Shown: positions 22,680 to 34,670 of the stretch, piece after piece
Numbering within the stretch: position 1 is the stretch's first letter
Layout: every line of letters begins with the position of its first letter
Source of the DNA: Sphagnum magellanicum
Taxonomy: Eukaryota; Streptophyta; Sphagnopsida; Sphagnales; Sphagnaceae
Direction of reading: 5' to 3'
Length of the DNA stretch: 64,000 bases
NCBI GenBank assembly: GCA_021904315.1
Contig: CM038923.1
Span: 8,314,038-8,378,037, forward strand
Program-made: the position numbers and the translations under genes
Notes under the pieces: generated by a model
Told to the model about the DNA's origin: nothing
Seen by the model: the letters and a program-made list of their open reading frames with translations, nothing else
Database searches by the model: none

Positions 22680-25600
22680 CTACATCGTCCTCCTTCCTAG
22701 TAGTGGCCGTCTGTGATAATTCTACATAATAGATATCAGGTCATGCTAATACATCATTGGAACGTTATTCATCATTTACCATTCTCCTTTTTCCAACCGC
22801 ATGAAATTGAAAACTCCTTGGGATCAACAAATTACCACTACTCGTTCTTGTGTTTACCTTTCCAATAACAACCTTGCGAATAGCCTTCCTCCCCTTTTTC
22901 TTTCTTATTACACAAACAAATGTATCTTCTTCCTGCATTTTTTCTTCTACATCCAGCCCTTGTTGTTTGAGTTTTCCAAGTGGGGGTGTAACACAAATTG
23001 TAAGGGGCACCCAATTTATATTATACAAAATTGATATATTCGTCATTGTAATATTTTCGGCCTTGTTAAGCAAGTCCATTGGAACGAACTCAAGAACCTG
23101 AACCTTTTTTTTTTGCACATTGCATCAATAATGCTTTAGACTCGTAAATGGACAACAAACCTTGAAACATGGATATAGATTTGAAATGTGCAAAAACTTG
23201 CTAGGCATAGATTTGTTAATATTCCACCACCAAAGATACTAAAACATGTCATTCCACCATGCAATAGTGGTTACAAAATGAGTCAAATGGTGTTCGGGTT
23301 GAGTTTTAGCTTATACAACCATTGCTCTTCTGAAAATGGACAGGCATAAATGAAACCCACATTAGAAGACACTTTGACAACAAAATCTCAACTTGTGTAG
23401 ACCTTCCTTCTTGTGAAGGAAAAAGGTAAGCATAGACCAAAAGTGGCAAGTTCATCCATGAGCCTAATGACCTTGCAAAAAGAACTTTATGTTTGGAAGC
23501 CTAGTAAAATTTATACTCCATAAAAATGTTGTCCATTAAGTCTTCTTCTTAAAATGTGGCGATCAAATTGTTAAAAGACTTATGGTTGCAAATATAAATA
23601 ATTTTTTTGAAGGCAACCTTCATGGACAACAAGCTCGAAAGTACACTCTTCCAATTTGTAAGAGAAAAGACGTTTAGGTCCTCACTTAATGAATTCATAA
23701 TCAAGAACACAAAAAATGTCCTCCCTAACTTATTATTCAAGAAATTGACATTCCTTGAGGAGCCCTCCACAACATCCTTAAGGTTATTGAGTTCCAATAG
23801 AGGATCCACCCTATAATGTAACTTGAGGTGCATAAGGCCCATTTGTTGGTTTTTGTCAATGGACCTTGAAATCCACTATTTGAAAACCTTGTTGAATTTA
23901 TTGGAGGGAGGATCCTTGGATAGAGTCATACATATTTTTCCCTTGAAGAAATCATCTATAAGGGTCATCTCCAGTAGTAAACAACACCATGTTATACTTA
24001 TTTTTTCCACATCTCCTCAGTGTAAGGATATGGACTTTGTGCTGTTGGTTGAGAATGTTTATGGAATACCATGATTTCATTTTGAATCACCCTTCGTTTC
24101 TTCACATTGTAACAAAATTTTGTCATTGTCAAGAGGTGTAGATTACCTTCTATTGCAAGCTAATCCCGCAACAATATTTCATGTGCTTTCAAGCCATGCG
24201 CGAGCTTCACCATGTGAGTTTCCTTCAGACCCACAAGGTAATTAAATGTTGACTTTTCAATAGGTTATGGTCTTGAAGGCAGTTTGTCGTACTTGTCCAA
24301 TATCTTTCCATGTTCCCATAGTGACAAATCTTTTTCCACTCTTTGTAGAGCATGTCCAAAAGCAACAAGATTGACATACATTCCTTAACAAAACAAACTA
24401 TGAACACAATTATTAAGATGCCTCAAAATTTTACACAAAACCAGTAAAGCACGATAGATCATTTCTAGCACTTCAAGCAAACATTCAACATGGATATCGT
24501 GTGGAAATGTTTTTTGAAAATCTATACCTTGTAAACTTGAATCTTTTTGTTTTTTCCAAATTCTTGGCTTGGTTGGTCAAACTCAATCCATCATTTTCGC
24601 ACATGTTGAAGATTCTCCCTATATGAAGGGACAAAATTCTTCAAAATATTAGGATTGTTGAAGATAGACAATAGCTTGCAAAACTTCACAAAGTCAACAT
24701 TCCAAACAACTATGATATTAAAGACTAGGAATTGTTCACGTATGTTATCGTTAACATCTTCCATAATGAATATATGTTGAGGAAATTAAACAACAAATTA
24801 GTTTAGAGGAATTGAATGAAACGATTGGAACAGTGGGCAAGGAACCAATAGCAAGAACTATAATATGCAAATTACCTTCATAACTTAGATTGTATATTGT
24901 CCACCCATAATAAAGAACATTGAATTGGAAAGACTATAGTAGTTCCTTATATTCGTTTCCAAAATCTTTGTGGGATTGTTTAGGTCATTAAGAATAGCAA
25001 AGATTAGGTGTTGCTAATTGATGTAGTGAAACATCAAAATTTGATGCTTGATTTCATTCTTGTGTGTATCGCTCAATGGGCGGTACACTAGTCTCCCAGG
25101 AGGTGGCAGGGATTTATCAACATGAACCTTGACACCTTCAATAGGTTTGTTTCCAAGGAGGAAGTAATCAAATTGGTTCTTGATTGATTCATCGACATGT
25201 TTGCATTTTGTCTCATCAAGACCCTTTGAATATTTCTTCATGACAAGGTTGTCAATCGTCTTCTCCTTTATCTCCTCCATTGTTTCCTCCTTTTTTTGCT
25301 TCTTGGGAGCTTTAATCACTGATGAACCTTCAAATTTGTTTGAACTGTTTCAAAAAAATTGTCACCATTTTGTTATCCTTCTCGATGACTATCATGGTCA
25401 CCATCTCATCCCACATTTGGTGGATAAGCCTTATTGTTTTATTAAGGAACTTTGCTACCTTGAACCTTCCTCTCTCAAAACTTTTCGAGTGCATGTTGTC
25501 GTCCATCTTTGAAATAGCGCACACGATCCCAACTTGTGATGTACAGAATGGGACTGAAAGGAAGACGATCACCTACTGTGGATCATCCTTGTAGGCCTTG

Positions 25601-25990
25601 AGGTTCACAACATGCGCACATTTCACCTTGTCAAGGTCTTTCCATTTTCTCAAATTAGAAGCACCACTCAATATGTGGGGTTTCCATCTTTGGCTCTATA
25701 CCCCATTTATTTACATATTTGTCTAGCATCCAAATGCTGACATCCTCATTTTCATAGTCCTCATTGTACCCCAATTTCTCCCTAAGGATTTTGTTGAATA
25801 GGTGAGTAGGAAAATCATTGCTAAATGGACGAAATAATTGTGGAAACAATAGAAAAATAAAGGAAACAATTTGGTAGCCACTAAATACCAATATTTCCTA
25901 ACCCCTTTCATTAGGCTACTAGATCTCCATAGAAGAAAAACTCCATTAAAGGAGTTAAAAGGATAGTATGTCAAAAAGGATATTCCAGTC
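22680..25990 (-). pseudogene. Decayed minus-strand open frames of unknown family
   Basis: Several minus-strand open pieces (22765-23118, 23549-23842, 25014-25319, 25330-25572, 25655-25891) follow one another in similar style, rich in Lys/Glu with tracts such as RKKKGRKAIRKVVIGK and SLPPPGRLVYRPLSDTHKNE. I do not recognise the family. They could be parts of one degraded gene or element protein, since the region has more minus-strand coding-like sequence than expected for its AT content. Function is not assignable. Confidence 0.3.
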
Positions 25991-26089
25991 AATGTAGTGC
26001 AACTTGAAGCACCAATTGAACAAGTTAAGCAAGAACAAAATTTATGGTAGTCGGATAATAATCCTAGTTATGATAACTAAAGAACAGAA

Positions 26090-26310
26090 AACCAAGGATG
26101 GCGAGATAATTGACAAGGAAGGAATCAAGGATGGAAAAATAATCAAGGATATCAACAAGATCAAGATGGCCAATCTAGTCGAAATGGGTATAATCAAAAT
26201 GACTATAACTGGAATAATTACAACCGAAATAATGGAAATTGGCAAGGAAGGGATATGAAGGGTTTTTGTTGCCGAAAAGAAAAACATCAAAGGAATGATT
26301 GTCCATTATA
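26090..26310 (+). pseudogene. Gag nucleocapsid tail with zinc knuckle
   Basis: The frame reads a Gln/Asn/Gly-rich stretch (for example NGYNQNDYNWNNYNRNNG) and then GFCCRKEKHQRNDC. The Cys-x4-His-x4-Cys spacing of a CCHC knuckle is kept, but the first Cys is not at its usual position three residues upstream. A stop follows directly. Confidence 0.65.
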
Positions 26311-26984
26311 AAAGCAACATTTAAAACATGAAAATAAGAATTCTTAGCCCAAGGTTGGGGTTAATGTTGCTATTGTGGAGCAAAGTATACCCATTATACT
26401 AGCATTTGTAACCATTTGAAGTTAATGATTGAAGGAACCTGAAGAAGAAAATATCATCAACAAAAATAGTCCCACAAAAAGGAGAAGGATGAAGTGGGAT
26501 TGGGAGAAGGAAATACATCAAGAACTTGTAGGTCAAATACAATGAATATAAGCCAAGATGGATGTTCCAACACAACTATAAACAAATATTTCAAAAGATA
26601 ACCAAAAATTAGTAATTGATACCAAAGGAAGACTAGAGCAAGATTGGAAGACCTTACCCTACCATGAGGAAAGTAAAGAAAAGGAATCTTGTAATGATAT
26701 AGGAATAAAAACAACCAAGGTTAATGAACAACAATTTGTTATTAAAAAAAACTTAATTGTTCTTGAAGGAAAGTTGGAAGGAATGCTAGATGATCAAATT
26801 TTAAATATGAAGATGGAGGTTAAATTGGGGCAATTGATCAAGATTTGTTCCCAATTACAAAAAATATTAACAAAATTCTTCTTAAGAATGTAAAAGGAAC
26901 ATGTATTGGATGTGTGTAGAATTTGTACACACCACAAGAATGATTTCGATGAAGTCATGCCATTATACAAATATCCATTGGAAA

Positions 26985-27060
26985 CTATGAAATCATGGAT
27001 GTTTTACTGGATGGTGAGTTTGGAGTAAATATTATTTCTAAACATCTACAGAGGAAATTG
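26985..27060 (+). pseudogene. Retrotransposon protease motif
   Basis: The frame reads VLLDGEFGVNIISKHLQR, matching the active-site strand of plant gypsy proteases of the D-G-x-x-G-V-N-I type. The flanking frame is broken. Confidence 0.6.
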
Positions 27061-27879
27061 GGCTTGAAGAAACCTTAATCAATGCCATTCATGATAAGAA
27101 TGGCAGATTAAAAAAGGTACAACTAGTAAGGTTGATATGAAACCTCAAAATTGACTTAGCAGGGTGTACATTCAAAATCTCAATTATAGTGTTGTAGATG
27201 GAAGATACTCCAGAAGCTTATTCGATGTTTTTAAGAAGACCATGGCTGAAACAAGTTACATCATGATTGGGGTAATAGTTCTTTAACAATCATTATTGAT
27301 ACCAAAACAATGACATTGAGTACCGAAAAGCGAATATTGGTAAATCCTTCCCAAAGACCTTGTAATATTGATGATACTTATGATTGGGAAACATGGTTGA
27401 CAGATGGAGACGAGGAACGTTTATACCATGTCATACTAGAGTTGTGGCCTATTGGAGAAATAAGTTTAGAAGAATTAAAATTCCTATTCGAAGTATATTT
27501 AATAATGGCATAACCTAAAAATAATATTAATTATCTTTTTCAGTATTATTAACATGAACTTGGAGAAACATTGATCCTTGATGAATTTGTTGATATTATG
27601 ATTAAAAACAAACAAACTATAGGATGGACGTTTACTGCTGATGAAAAATTAAAAGAATTAAATTTGGGCACTAATGAAAAACCTCACATAGTGCTTATAA
27701 GTGTTGCCCTACCTAAATAGTTCCATGCAAAAGTTAAACAACTATTGACAAAGTTTAAGGATGTATTTACATGGAGTTATCAAAAACTAAAAGGAATTTT
27801 TAAATCAATTTGCAAACACAAAATTGAATTGATTGTTGACACACACCTAATTAAGCAACAACCTTACTGAATGAATCTT

Positions 27880-28660
27880 AATTGTGCTCAAAAGGTAAGA
27901 AAAGATCTTGATAAGTAATGGACGCACAATTTATTTTCCCTATTGAAATTACCCAATGGTTATCACCATTAGTAATTGTACCAAAGAAAAGTGACAAATT
28001 ACGCATTTGTGCGGATTATCAAAAATTGAATTCACAAACCAAAAAAGATCCATTTCCATTACCTTTTATGGATTCAATATTGGACACAATGGCTAGACAT
28101 GAAAAATACTCTTTTATGGATGGGTATAGTGGTTATAATCAAGTGATAATAGCTAAAGAAGATAAGGAGAAAACATGATTTATATATGAATGGGATGCCA
28201 ATAATGTTATGCCATTTGGATTGTGTAATGTTCCACCCACTTTTCAAAAAGTAGTTATTCAGACTTTCAAATAATATCTTTATGATTTCATGCAAGTATT
28301 TTTAGATGATTTTAGTGTCTATGGACAAAAATAAGAGCATGTGAATCATCTTAAAAAATGTATGACTCAATGTAAAAATAATGGCATAAGTTTCAATCTA
28401 GAAAAATGTGCATTTTGTGTCAACTCGAAAGTGTTATTGGGACACATTGTCTATGAAGATGAACTTCTGGTAGACCCTAGGAAAATAAATATCATCATAG
28501 ATATGCCCACTTCGACGAGTGTGACAAAATTAAAAAGATTCCTAGGGGCAACAAGTTTTTATTGACAATATTTCAAAAAATTTGCCATTAAAGCTGCCCC
28601 AACGTGCAAATTTTTGAAATAGGACACACATTACTGGTGGGATGAAGCTTGTGAAAAATC
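27880..28660 (+). pseudogene. Retrotransposon reverse transcriptase, broken
   Basis: The frame gives PLVIVPKKSDKLRICADYQK, FPLPFMDSILD, FMDGYSGYNQV (the first catalytic Asp), MPFGLCNVPPTFQK, the catalytic box VFLDDFSVYG, NLEKCAFC and KRFLGATSFY. These are all landmark blocks of Ty3/gypsy RT. Stops occur at about 28178, 28274, 28334 and 28565. A FLDD box replaces the more common YIDD/YLDD. Confidence 0.9.
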
Positions 28661-28689
28661 CTTCCAATGGATGAAAACAACCTTGATTA

Positions 28690-29070
28690 TGTACATTACT
28701 AGTATTCATTGTCCTTGATTGGACAATAGAATTCCATGTTCACACAAACATATCGAATTATGTTGTTGGAATTATGTTAGTTCAAAACCCTGACAATACC
28801 ATTGATAAACTAATTTATTATGCTAGTTGACTGATGATTAGAGCTAAAAAGAATTATTCAACCATAGAAAAGGAAACCCTTGCAATGATTTATGCTATTA
28901 AGAAATTCCGTCATTATTCATTGGGAAATAATTTCACGTTTTTTGTAAACTATCAAGCCTTGATCTATTTAGTCAATAAACCAGTTGTAACCGGAAAAAT
29001 TGCATGATGAGTATTATTACTGTAAGAATTTAATTTCAAAGAAATTTATAAACCATGAAAGGTGCATTTT
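28690..29070 (+). pseudogene. Retrotransposon RNase H domain
   Basis: Pieces read FHVHTNISNYVVGIMLVQ, TIEKETLAMIYAIKKFRHY (catalytic Glu kept) and FFVNYQALIYLVNK, where the usual Asp of the last strand is Asn. Several stops are present. Confidence 0.7.
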
Positions 29071-29329
29071 ATATTAGACTAGTTATCGTGTGCTAGGAAT
29101 AGTGAACTTGCTATTGGTGTGGAGGATCAATTACTTGATGTTGCTATTTTTTTTATTAATTACTGATTGGTATACACCAATTAAAGAATATTTACACAAG
29201 GGATATTTCGAAGATGATGTCCCTCAAGAAGAGTGGAAACATCTCACTGTAAAGTCAAGACCATATACACTTTATGGAGAAAAATTACACAAATTAGGAC
29301 CAAATGGGATTCTTCAATAGTGTCTTTCA

Positions 29330-30372
29330 CCTATCAAAGCAAGTGTTATCATGATGGGCCAGCAGGGGAACATTATAGTATTAACACAACTATAAAAAAT
29401 ATATTCACAATAGGTTATTGGTGGCTGACAATTCAACAAGATGTGGTAGAACTATGTATGGAAGTGGCACAACTAATCCTTGTTTTTGAACCATTTATGA
29501 AATGGAGGTTAGATTACATGGGTCTAATCAAACCTCTAGCAGATTATATTGGAAACATTATAATTGCTATAGATTACACAACAAAATGGGTGGAAGCAAA
29601 GGCATTACGAGATAAGACAACCATAAGCACTGTAGAGAATCTTTATGAAAACATTATTAGACGATTCGATTGTCCTACCCACTTGGTTGGTGATTAAGGG
29701 AACCATTTCATAAACAATTCTATTGAATTATTAGTGTAAGAATTTATGATTACACATCATAAATCCATCATTTATCATCCTCAAGGAAATGGTTAGGCAT
29801 AATCAACCAATAAGATGTCAAAGTAGATATTAATGAAGTTGGTAAATGTTAATCAAAATGATTGGACATAAGGATGCCTATCGCATTATGGGCCTACCGA
29901 ACTGCACATAAGGTGTCCACACAACATACACCATATGAACTAGTATATGGGTTAATGCCATTATTACCTACCGAATCTATAGTCCCAACCAACTGAACAC
30001 TTGTTGAAAAAGATGGAAGTTGGATGAATGCATTATTAATTTGAATGGAAGATTAGTTTTACTTAATGAAAAAAAAATTATAACAGGAAAAAACATTAAT
30101 TACATCCAAATACTAAAAAAAATCAAAGGGATGATGAAAAACATTTAAAGAATTTCAAAGATGGAGATTTGGTGTTGTGGCTTCCAAAGGATCCCAAAAT
30201 TAAGGAAGGGAAATTCCTTTTTCCGTGGACTAGCCTGTTTCAAGTAAAGAAGGTTTTATATAATAATATTATACAATTAAACACATTAAATAATGAAAAT
30301 ATAGTCCTAGTCAATGTTAGTAAATTAAAAGCTTACTCAAATCCAATCATTATGGTCATTGCAATCATATAG
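29330..30372 (+). pseudogene. Retrotransposon integrase with C-terminal GPY/F-like module
   Basis: The core begins WRLDYMGLIKP and reads AIDYTTKWVEAKAL, HLVGD, a stop, GNHF and YHPQGNG, which cover the DDE region. The C-terminal part at 30150-30350 reads GDLVLWLPKDPKIKEGKF, then a Trp-Thr-Ser-Leu-Phe block and VNVSKLKAYSNP, the usual tail of gypsy integrases. Stops are frequent. Confidence 0.8.
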
Positions 30373-33300
30373 TCACCTACGACAAAAATAAAATCTTGCC
30401 AAATGTAATACCAAGAAGAATAATTGGTGGAAGGACGCAAATTTATGAATGTTTCAAGTTCAACAAATGAAAAGGTGAGGTGCAACACAATAAGAATTGC
30501 AACAATGAAATCATTACAACATAACCTAAAAAAATGGATTAAGGATCGTAAACAACAAAAATGTGACACGACCATTCATTATAACATGATAGTCAAGCGA
30601 ATTTCTAGGACAACAATAATTCCACCTAATAAACCTTTGTGGTTTTGTACCTAACTCATCAAGAAAAGAATTTCTTATAGAATTTGTAGCAATGGTTCCG
30701 ATGTCATGGGAAGTTACACATAAAAGAATTATTTGAATGACTAGAATGAATGTGTAGTAGAAGCCAAATTGGATGATCTTCGGGTCAATTATTTCTTGAA
30801 ACAAAAGAAAAATCAAGCGAAAGAATAAGGAATTTATGTAGTAGTGAAAGGGAGAGAAGGAAGGGATAATGGTGCAAAGAGTGGAAGAGAGTAACTAGTG
30901 TACACTCCATCTTTAGAAAAACTCTAGTTGTCCTTTGATATAGAGTTAGAGTGGGAGACGGAATAATAAACACCTGGCAATTTAGATCTTGAGTGCAACA
31001 TTAATTTATTTCACTATTATAGACCACTAAAAGAAGCTGAAATGTATAGATTATACCTTGCAACCTACACACTCTGAGTGTAAATTCGGAAGTATAAATT
31101 GAAGAGTTGATCCATCATTTAGGACTAGATTATTTTTTTACAAGAGTGAAAAAAACAACCAACATGCCCACCTATTGTGACAACAATTCTCATGTTGTGG
31201 AATAGAAAATTCAACTATTACAAGGAGCAGTGCTTGGAGTCAGCAATGGGGAAGCACAAATTCAAAGTTATGTCTTTTTTTGGAGTAAAGAGGATGAAGT
31301 CCAAAACAAAGGACATACGTGGAGATCTAGCTTGCAATGTTGGATCAAATTCATTTCTTGGCGTGCATGTACATCACAATGTGGGTAGCTAAGAAAGAAA
31401 AGCATACCTGGATGATCGAAGAAAAGCTTGATGACTTCTGTAGGTTCGACTGGAACACAGTTGACCTCCTTACTATTAAAATAATTATCTATAACTTTTG
31501 GGTTCACAATGTGGCAAACGTCCTGCAGGGTAAGCAAATTTGTTCAGACTTTCTTGACATTTGTCAAGTTTTCAAGTTACTAGCAAAAAGGATTGCAATA
31601 CTTGTGCGAGAAATGTACAATGAAAAATGGTTGGAATATTTTCAAGCAAGGAAAGAAAAAAATAGGATTTAGGGTATATCCTTGCAAAGGTGCATGTTTC
31701 TAAGATGTAGATGTGACTAATAACGTTGGTAGAGGTTACAACATTTTAGCAAGGTTATTACATCTCAAAAACCCTATTGTCTATAGTTAGTGCCATTAAG
31801 AGAAGCACTGTTAATTGGGTCAAATGATTCAAGGTATGATTGCATAGTGAGATGATCGTAATTAGAGGAAGGTAAGAAAGGTAGGGAATAGTTTAATTGG
31901 ACCTGCCCTCATTCTTGTGGCAAAACATTATGATGCATTTAAGTACACAAAGGAAGATGAAGAGGAACTAATTGTTTTTTTCAATGCCCAAAGAAGACAA
32001 GGAAGAGGACGTTTTGAGTGCCTTCAATTCCATCTATAGGCATGAATTTGGTTGTAGTGTCTTCACAGGAGGAAATTCTACCTATGGAAGAGGAATATGT
32101 GCATAAGCAAACATATCTGTTGATAGAAAAAATGCAGGAAGGAGTGCTTCTCACAATGAGATACAAAGAGATGAAGAGGTACAGGAAATGATTACATTTC
32201 AACCAAATTCCCAAGATCAACAATCCACTAACATATAGTTAAATACTTCCATGGTGGATATATTTCATGAAAAGTTTGTCATAGAGGAAGATGACTTTAG
32301 AGCTAAGAACGTTCAACTAGATTTGGCAGGAGACAGAAATGAAGCCCAACTGAATTCGGAAATAGTTCCTATGACCTAGCCAATGATGGAGGCACAACCA
32401 TTAGTAGACAGGCAAATGAAGGTGTCCAATCGGATTCGACAAATATGCTTGTCAAATATGGAGCATCAAGGTTTATTCATGAAGGTGGAATAGACCCTAC
32501 CCGAACAGGTGATGTTAAAGGTGATTTTATCTTTGCACTTGATTATTATTGAAAAGGAACATGAGTTGAGTATTCTTTAGAACATGAGGATTTCATGGAG
32601 GTAGGGTAGATGCAAGGTGAAGTGGCTCATTTTTTGTGTCACAAATTAAATTTTGTAGGGGTGTCATGATTTGAAGTTTCATTACTATGCACATATATTT
32701 CAATTTGATATTAGGGATTTGGCTTTAAATTTTCAACTTAATTATAAAAATGAAAATAAAAATTGTTTTGCATAAGTCATTAAGGTAAAGATGTTATGGA
32801 CTTTGGAAGTCGAAGTTTTGGACTTGCCGACTAGTAACAGTTTTTGTATATGGACTTTGAAACGATTGAAATATTCATAATATGTTATATAAGGAATTGG
32901 AATATGATGAGTCTTTTTTTAAAAACACAAGTTTGAAAAGATTGAGATCATATGATTTATAAAATTTTTGTTATGGACTTTTAAATCGCATGAAAGTTCT
33001 TAAAATTCATAAAGTCCATAACTACCTCAAATTGGGGTTTCCTAGGCTAGGTTTTTTTAGAGAAGCATAGAATAGGGGCCTTTGATAAAGTATGCATTTA
33101 TTTTTGAAAAATAACATCAAAGTTAGAGGGTTTTTTGGTTGGTTACTCATTGACCCAATTAAACATGTCAAATATGGAGTTTTTATCCTCAAGGTTGTGA
33201 GCCATTTTACCTTGCATCTACTCAGTACAAATAGTAAAATTGGTACATGCATTAGTTAAAAAAACAAAAGACGTGAAATGGTCCTATGGGAAAAGAATTC

Positions 33301-33850
33301 AATATCTTTCCTTGGAGTTGGAGCATCTGTAGGGCATAATATTATATGAACGAGAATGTGCTGAACATCAGATCGATTCCTTGGAGTTTGAAGCCCACAA
33401 GTAGGAATGGGAGAAAGATAATGCAAGGTTCATGTTTGCTCAGAAACAGTTAGATCAAGAACTCCATGAAATTCAATATAAATTGGAAAAGATTCAAGAA
33501 AAGTAAAAGGAAGCAAGGGGGACTTCAAAGGCTTTATAGCAGAACTTTGTGATTGTGGATGGCACATTCACTTGAGTGGTGGAGGAGATGAAAAATGTGG
33601 AAGTTTGTCATGAAGTAGTGCTAACCACAAGGTTGGTTAGACATAAAATAAGATGTCTTTGTTCAAAGAAGATTCCAAAAATTCAATGTTTAAGAAATTA
33701 TGAAAAAACATTTGAAAAGAATGATTAGAAGAAGAAAAAATGTGAGAGAAAAAAGGAAAGATGATTCACCATCAACTTATTCTAATGATGACAATGCATT
33801 GGTTTGTATGGGAGGAAATGTTATTGATAATATTGCTGAGCTATATGTAA
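30373..33850. other. Repeat-rich spacer with unidentified decayed open frames
   Basis: Open pieces such as 31337-31672 (plus) and a Glu/Lys-rich coiled-coil-like stretch near 33280-33510 look like broken protein-coding sequence, but I recognise no domain. The region lies between the plus-strand gypsy element and the solo LTR and is probably further retrotransposon debris. Confidence 0.4.
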
Positions 33851-34665
33851 TGACGCGCTCCCAAGTCCTTAGTTAGATTCAAGTTGGATTTAAATTACCC
33901 TCTCAACAGAATTGTGAGGAACTTGGGGCACACTCCCAACTCTCAGCACTAAAAGGGGTAGAGGGGTGTGCTGAAGCTCCGGGATGGGACTAGAAAGAGT
34001 GACAATTTATTCACTTACTCGAACATGCATCAAACCAACCAACAAGTTGGTTAGTTCACATTCTGGAGTACCTTTGGTGTTAGGACAAGCCACGGGCAAC
34101 TTTGGACTCATTTGACACACCATGGCTCGGACTCAGGGGAAGCCACCACCTTCCCCCATATAGTATATTCTTGCCTCTCCGCGGCACCCACATCCAAATG
34201 GCTTTTTGTCCCGGGACTTTCAAGGAGGAGTCTCGAAATTGTCCCGGTTTAGACTCCTGAGACTTTGAGCGATCGTAACTATTTGCTCAGACCTCCAATT
34301 GGGATGAGGTCTGAAGCAAACTTATAGCTCTCCTTGAGAGCTTTCCAACGGTGTTGCACTTCACCTGCACGCATCAGGGTCGAGTCGATTCCCTATTTTT
34401 AATGGTCGGGAGTCAAACTGCCAGTTTGACTCCCGACCCTTCTTTTGCTACAACTTGTGCTGCAATTGTCCAAATGGCCCATGCGAGGCCATTTTCGACA
34501 TCTACACTTCAGTAACTTTTCAATGATATAAAAAACACCCCAATGCGAGGTGTTTTGACCCCTATAATCAAATTCTGAAATTTCGGGAGTCCCAGAGGAC
34601 TCCCAAGTCCCAACTTTGGGAATGTGAGTTTCATCCTCACAATCTCCCAAGGTAGGGTTGCGACA
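33851..34665. mobile_element. Complete solo LTR, 815 bp, with 5-bp target-site duplication
   Basis: The unit starts TGACGCGCTC and ends GTTGCGACA, the TG...CA ends of an LTR. It is flanked by identical pentamers TGTAA at 33846-33850 and 34666-34670. No internal retrotransposon sequence is attached, so it is a solo LTR left by recombination between two LTRs. Its 3' 460 bp match 1-463 with about 10-15% differences by eye. The internal sequence includes the short complementary words AGTCCCAGAGGACTCC. Confidence 0.9.
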
Positions 34666-34670
34666 TGTAA

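Larger units (their letters stand above)
26080..30372 (+). mobile_element. Decayed Ty3/gypsy LTR retrotransposon without methyltransferase
   Basis: The plus-strand order is a Gln/Asn/Gly-rich nucleocapsid tract with a zinc knuckle (about 26090-26310), protease, reverse transcriptase, RNase H and integrase with a C-terminal GPY/F-like module. This is Ty3/gypsy. Every domain carries stops. The protease motif DGEFGVNIIS resembles the DGGSGVNI form of Tat/Athila-type plant gypsy elements (inference). No LTRs or primer-binding site were identified. It is a different family from the minus-strand element at 7.1-12.9 kb. Confidence 0.9.

Noticed and set aside
1..34665. The two same-orientation LTR copies as the ends of one 34-kb retrotransposon.
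   Set aside because: The right copy has its own perfect TGTAA duplication and is a solo LTR. The left copy is not followed by a primer-binding site, and the copies are visibly diverged.
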